Shown here: positions 61,358-64,000 of the stretch, one piece after another
Position numbering within the stretch: position 1 is the first letter of the stretch
Layout of the letters: the number at the start of each line of letters is the position of its first letter
NCBI RefSeq assembly: GCF_000222685.1
Contig: NZ_AFWJ01000112.1
Coordinates: 1 to 64,000 of the forward strand
Direction: 5' to 3'
Length of the DNA stretch: 64,000 bases
Source: Vibrio nigripulchritudo ATCC 27043
Lineage (GTDB): Bacteria > Pseudomonadota > Gammaproteobacteria > Enterobacterales > Vibrionaceae
The notes under the pieces: generated by a model
What the model was told of the DNA's origin: nothing
Database searches by the model: none
The model's input: the letters and a program-made list of their open reading frames with translations, nothing else
Program-made: the position numbers and the translations under genes

Positions 61358-62668
61358 ATGGCTTTAAAACGCAAGTTGCTGTTTTTCCCAGTACTGGCTG
61401 TTGGCATTGTCATCCTTATTCTGGCGATTAACTTACGCCCAACACCTTCAACCAAGCCAGCAGGTGATCGCTCTCGTCTGGTTGAAACGATGCCACTGGA
61501 ACTCAAATCAATGGCGCCTGCTGTTATCGGTTTCGGAACTGTCACACCGAAACTGGAGTGGAAAGCCATTGCAGAGGTGTCTGGAAAAGTGGTGTACCGT
61601 CATCCGCAGCTTGAAAACGGCAGAATGCTAAAAGCAGGAACCGAAATTTTGCGAATCGACCCTCTCGACTACGAGCTGAAACTTGCTCAGGCAGAGGCTG
61701 ATCTCAGTTCCAGTCAGACAAAGTTAGCAAAACTCGATCTTGAACAGACCAATTTGACCAGCACTTTAAAGATCGAAGAAAACCGACTGGCGATCAGTAA
61801 GACTGAACTTGAACGTAAGAAAAATCTAAGAAAGAAAGGGCTGACTTCGCAATCTGATGTGGACCAGCAAAACCAATCTTATTTGTCTCAGCAAAAACTG
61901 GTTCAGGATATTCAAAACCAACTGGCATTGTTTCCTGATGAAAGAAAAGTCTCTCATGCACTGGTAAAAGTGAATCAATCCAAGTTGAAAGAAGCGCAAC
62001 GCTCACTGGAAAAAACCTCGGTAATTCTGCCTCAGGATATGAGAATTTCCAAAGTCGATATTGAAGTGAACCAAGTGGTTAACTTACAGCAGACAATGGT
62101 TGTGGCTCACGGTGTGAAAACCATGGAAGTGGAAGCCCAGCTGGCAATTCACGACATGCGAACTTTGATTTACAGCTTGGGTGAATTTGAACGGGATGAA
62201 AATGGTGTTCCAAACCCGGATACGGATGCGGTTTCAGCCAGTATCGAGCTGACGAGCGGAAGCTTAGCCGCGAAATGGGACGCGAGACTAACGCGAGTCA
62301 GCGAAACCGTTGACCCAAATCAGGCTACCGTAGGCGTCATACTAGAAATCGAGCAAGACTATCGAGATCTCAAACCCCAAAATTCGCCCCCTCTGGTGAA
62401 TGGCATGTTCGTCAAAGCAGAAATTATCGGGCAGGAAAACCCAAGCTGGGTGATCCCTGAACGTGCGCTTCATGGCTCTCGAATCTACCTCAAAGATCAA
62501 AACAGTACTCTCAGGATTCAACCTGTCACTGTATTGTACCGTCGTGATAATAAGGTGGTGATCGAAGGAGACATTGAACAGGGAGAGTTGCTCATTTTGA
62601 ACGACTTGCTTCCCGCTATTGAAGGCATGCAACTGAAATCCAACAGTAATTCGGAGGCAAGAGAATGA
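61358..62668 (+). CDS. RND efflux periplasmic adaptor (HlyD/MFP family)
   Basis: 436 residues. One N-terminal membrane anchor (about 7-24), a lipoyl-like half-motif (AEVSGKVVYRHPQLENGRMLKAG), a long coiled-coil hairpin (about 108-215, rich in Lys, Gln and Leu), the returning lipoyl half and beta-barrel, and a membrane-proximal domain. It lacks a lipobox cysteine, so it is membrane-anchored rather than a lipoprotein. Stop overlaps the pump gene by 4 bases. Confidence 0.9.
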   Translation: MALKRKLLFFPVLAVGIVILILAINLRPTPSTKPAGDRSRLVETMPLELKSMAPAVIGFGTVTPKLEWKAIAEVSGKVVYRHPQLENGRMLKAGTEILRIDPLDYELKLAQAEADLSSSQTKLAKLDLEQTNLTSTLKIEENRLAISKTELERKKNLRKKGLTSQSDVDQQNQSYLSQQKLVQDIQNQLALFPDERKVSHALVKVNQSKLKEAQRSLEKTSVILPQDMRISKVDIEVNQVVNLQQTMVVAHGVKTMEVEAQLAIHDMRTLIYSLGEFERDENGVPNPDTDAVSASIELTSGSLAAKWDARLTRVSETVDPNQATVGVILEIEQDYRDLKPQNSPPLVNGMFVKAEIIGQENPSWVIPERALHGSRIYLKDQNSTLRIQPVTVLYRRDNKVVIEGDIEQGELLILNDLLPAIEGMQLKSNSNSEARE

Positions 62669-64000
62669 TTCGATTTTTTGCCAGACACCCGACTGCCGCT
62701 AACCTGTTGATGCTCGCTCTATTGATCATTGGGTTAACGTCACTGCCTAAATTGAAGCGAGAAACCTTTCCGGAATTTTCTCCTCCTTACATTATGGCGG
62801 GGGTGGTTTATCCCGGGGCTTCCCCTCAGGAAGTGGAAGAAAGTCTCTGTGTACGTATGGAAGATGCCGTTGACGGGCTTGCCAATATTGAAGAAACTCG
62901 GTGTGAAGCGATTGAGGGTTCTGCTCGCTTAATTCTAAAACTTGATGAGCGGGCAGACATTGGGCGCATGCTGGTGGACGTTCAGACTCAGATCAATTCC
63001 ATTAACGATTTCCCAGACGAAATTGAATCGCCTGTCGTACGTGAAATGGACTGGAATGAGCCGGTGGTTGATGTGGCGATCACCGCAGACACGACCTGGC
63101 CAGAATTGAAAGCTTATGCAGAGCAGCTCAAACGCACTCTCAAACTGGATTACGGTGTGTCCTTAGTGGATGTCAGCGGTTTTTCAGACCACCAGTACCG
63201 AGTTGAACTGGATACGATTGCCATCAGGCAGTTGGGGTTGAGTGTTGGGGAAATTGCCGATCAAATTGGTCGACAAAACGTCAAGTTACCCAGCGGCAAC
63301 ATTGAAACGCCAGATAAAAACTTCCTGATTCGCTTTGACGAGCGCCGAGTCACCCCAGAGGAACTCAGCCAGATTGTGGTTGGTTCAGCCTCAAACGGCA
63401 GTGTGATTCGCTTGGCGGATATTGCCACTATTACAGATCGGTTCGAACTGGATGAGCAGAAGATCCTGTTTGATGGAAAGCCGTCCGCAGTGTTGAAAAT
63501 CAGTAAAAACAAAGCCGACGATGCGTTAAGAATCAAAGATCAGGTAGTGAAGTTTGTTGAAGATCAGCGATTGATTGCGCCAGATGGCGTGACACTGGAA
63601 CTGACGAATGACATGTCTTCCGTACTTTGGGATCGTCTTAGTATGATGCTGAATAATGGTTGGCAGGGGATCATTCTGGTGTTCGCGACCATGTGGCTGT
63701 TTTTCAGCTTTCGGTATTCTTTCTGGGTGGCAGCCGGTCTTCCGGTAGCATTCCTCGGCGGAATGTTCTTAATGGCAAACCTTGGTCTTTCCATCAATAT
63801 TATGTCTTTGGTCGGGTTACTCATGGCAATCGGGATAATGATGGATGATGCTATTGTGATCGCAGAGTCAATAGCGTCTCACCTCGATCGCGGTCAAAGT
63901 GTCGATGAAGCCGTCTATAACGGTGTGCGCAAAGTTTTCCCTGGTGTATTGTCTTCCTTCCTGACCACGGTGTGCATCTTTGGTAGCCTCCTATTTTTGG
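62665..64000 (+). CDS. RND efflux transporter permease (5' part only)
   Basis: The first 445 codons of an AcrB-type inner-membrane pump, cut by the window end. It begins MIRFFARHPTAANLLML (first membrane helix), has a large periplasmic domain (about 35-330), then helices including LVGLLMAIGIMMDDAIVIAE, whose paired aspartates are the proton-relay residues of RND pumps. ATG overlaps the adaptor stop as ATGA. Substrate unknown; no outer-membrane channel gene is visible in the window. Confidence 0.92.
   Translation, partial: MIRFFARHPTAANLLMLALLIIGLTSLPKLKRETFPEFSPPYIMAGVVYPGASPQEVEESLCVRMEDAVDGLANIEETRCEAIEGSARLILKLDERADIGRMLVDVQTQINSINDFPDEIESPVVREMDWNEPVVDVAITADTTWPELKAYAEQLKRTLKLDYGVSLVDVSGFSDHQYRVELDTIAIRQLGLSVGEIADQIGRQNVKLPSGNIETPDKNFLIRFDERRVTPEELSQIVVGSASNGSVIRLADIATITDRFELDEQKILFDGKPSAVLKISKNKADDALRIKDQVVKFVEDQRLIAPDGVTLELTNDMSSVLWDRLSMMLNNGWQGIILVFATMWLFFSFRYSFWVAAGLPVAFLGGMFLMANLGLSINIMSLVGLLMAIGIMMDDAIVIAESIASHLDRGQSVDEAVYNGVRKVFPGVLSSFLTTVCIFGSLLFL

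Overview
The window is a stretch of gammaproteobacterial chromosome, almost certainly from a Vibrio or a close relative. The evidence is conserved gene order: lptF/pepA-holC-valS; murA-ibaG-mlaBCDEF next to yrbG-kdsD-kdsC-lptCAB-rpoN-hpf-ptsN-rapZ-npr; argR beside mdh and a TAXI/TRAP transporter; ispB/rplU-rpmA-cgtA; folA facing lptD-surA-pdxA-rsmA-apaG-apaH; and leuABCD. Protein lengths and motifs agree with Vibrionaceae families. No rRNA, tRNA, CRISPR array, prophage or insertion sequence was seen. Species was not determined.

Layout: 1-5.6 kb holds the end of lptF, pepA, holC and valS. 5.6-11.1 kb (minus strand) holds plsC, murA, ibaG and the mla phospholipid-transport operon. 11.3-20.6 kb (plus) runs from yrbG through the Kdo and LPS-transport genes to rpoN, the nitrogen PTS genes and mgtE. 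20.7-27.2 kb is the accessory region: a three-gene operon (stand-alone adenylation enzyme, six-helix membrane flavoprotein, crotonase) facing a two-component system, plus a small orphan gene. 27.3-33.9 kb holds phoH, rapA, rluA and a 2-hydroxyacid dehydrogenase. 33.9-38.3 kb is a TAXI-type TRAP transporter with a universal stress protein. 38.5-45.8 kb holds argR/mdh, a small orphan gene, ispB, rplU-rpmA-cgtA, yjjP-yjjB and folA. 45.9-53.9 kb is the apaH-to-lptD block and djlA. 53.9-60.7 kb holds a DUF924 gene, a DUF547 gene and the leucine operon with its attenuator. 60.7-64.0 kb is a TetR-regulated RND efflux operon cut by the window end.

Most genes are housekeeping, with an envelope theme: LPS export (lptF, lptC, lptA, lptB, lptD), Kdo synthesis (kdsD, kdsC), outer-membrane lipid asymmetry (mlaB-F), peptidoglycan (murA), phospholipid synthesis (plsC) and OMP folding (surA). 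The best candidate for an undescribed system is 20.69-26.84 kb. There, a carrier-less amino-acid-type adenylation enzyme is translationally coupled to a ferric-reductase-like membrane flavoprotein and followed by a crotonase. Upstream lie TTGTGA repeats phased at 11 and 22 bp, the spacing used by OmpR/PhoB-family regulators, and an OmpR-family regulator with an atypical kinase is encoded next door.

Other points of note: a frameshift at a T6 run near the start of djlA; a leucine leader peptide and attenuator ahead of leuA; a 265-bp element with terminal inverted repeats between apaG and rsmA, with a solo end before mgtE; a 37-bp tandem duplication across a stop codon; five GATC sites in 38 bp before cgtA; and an unusual cysteine layout in LptD. 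All calls come from reading the sequence and from family knowledge; no database search was run.
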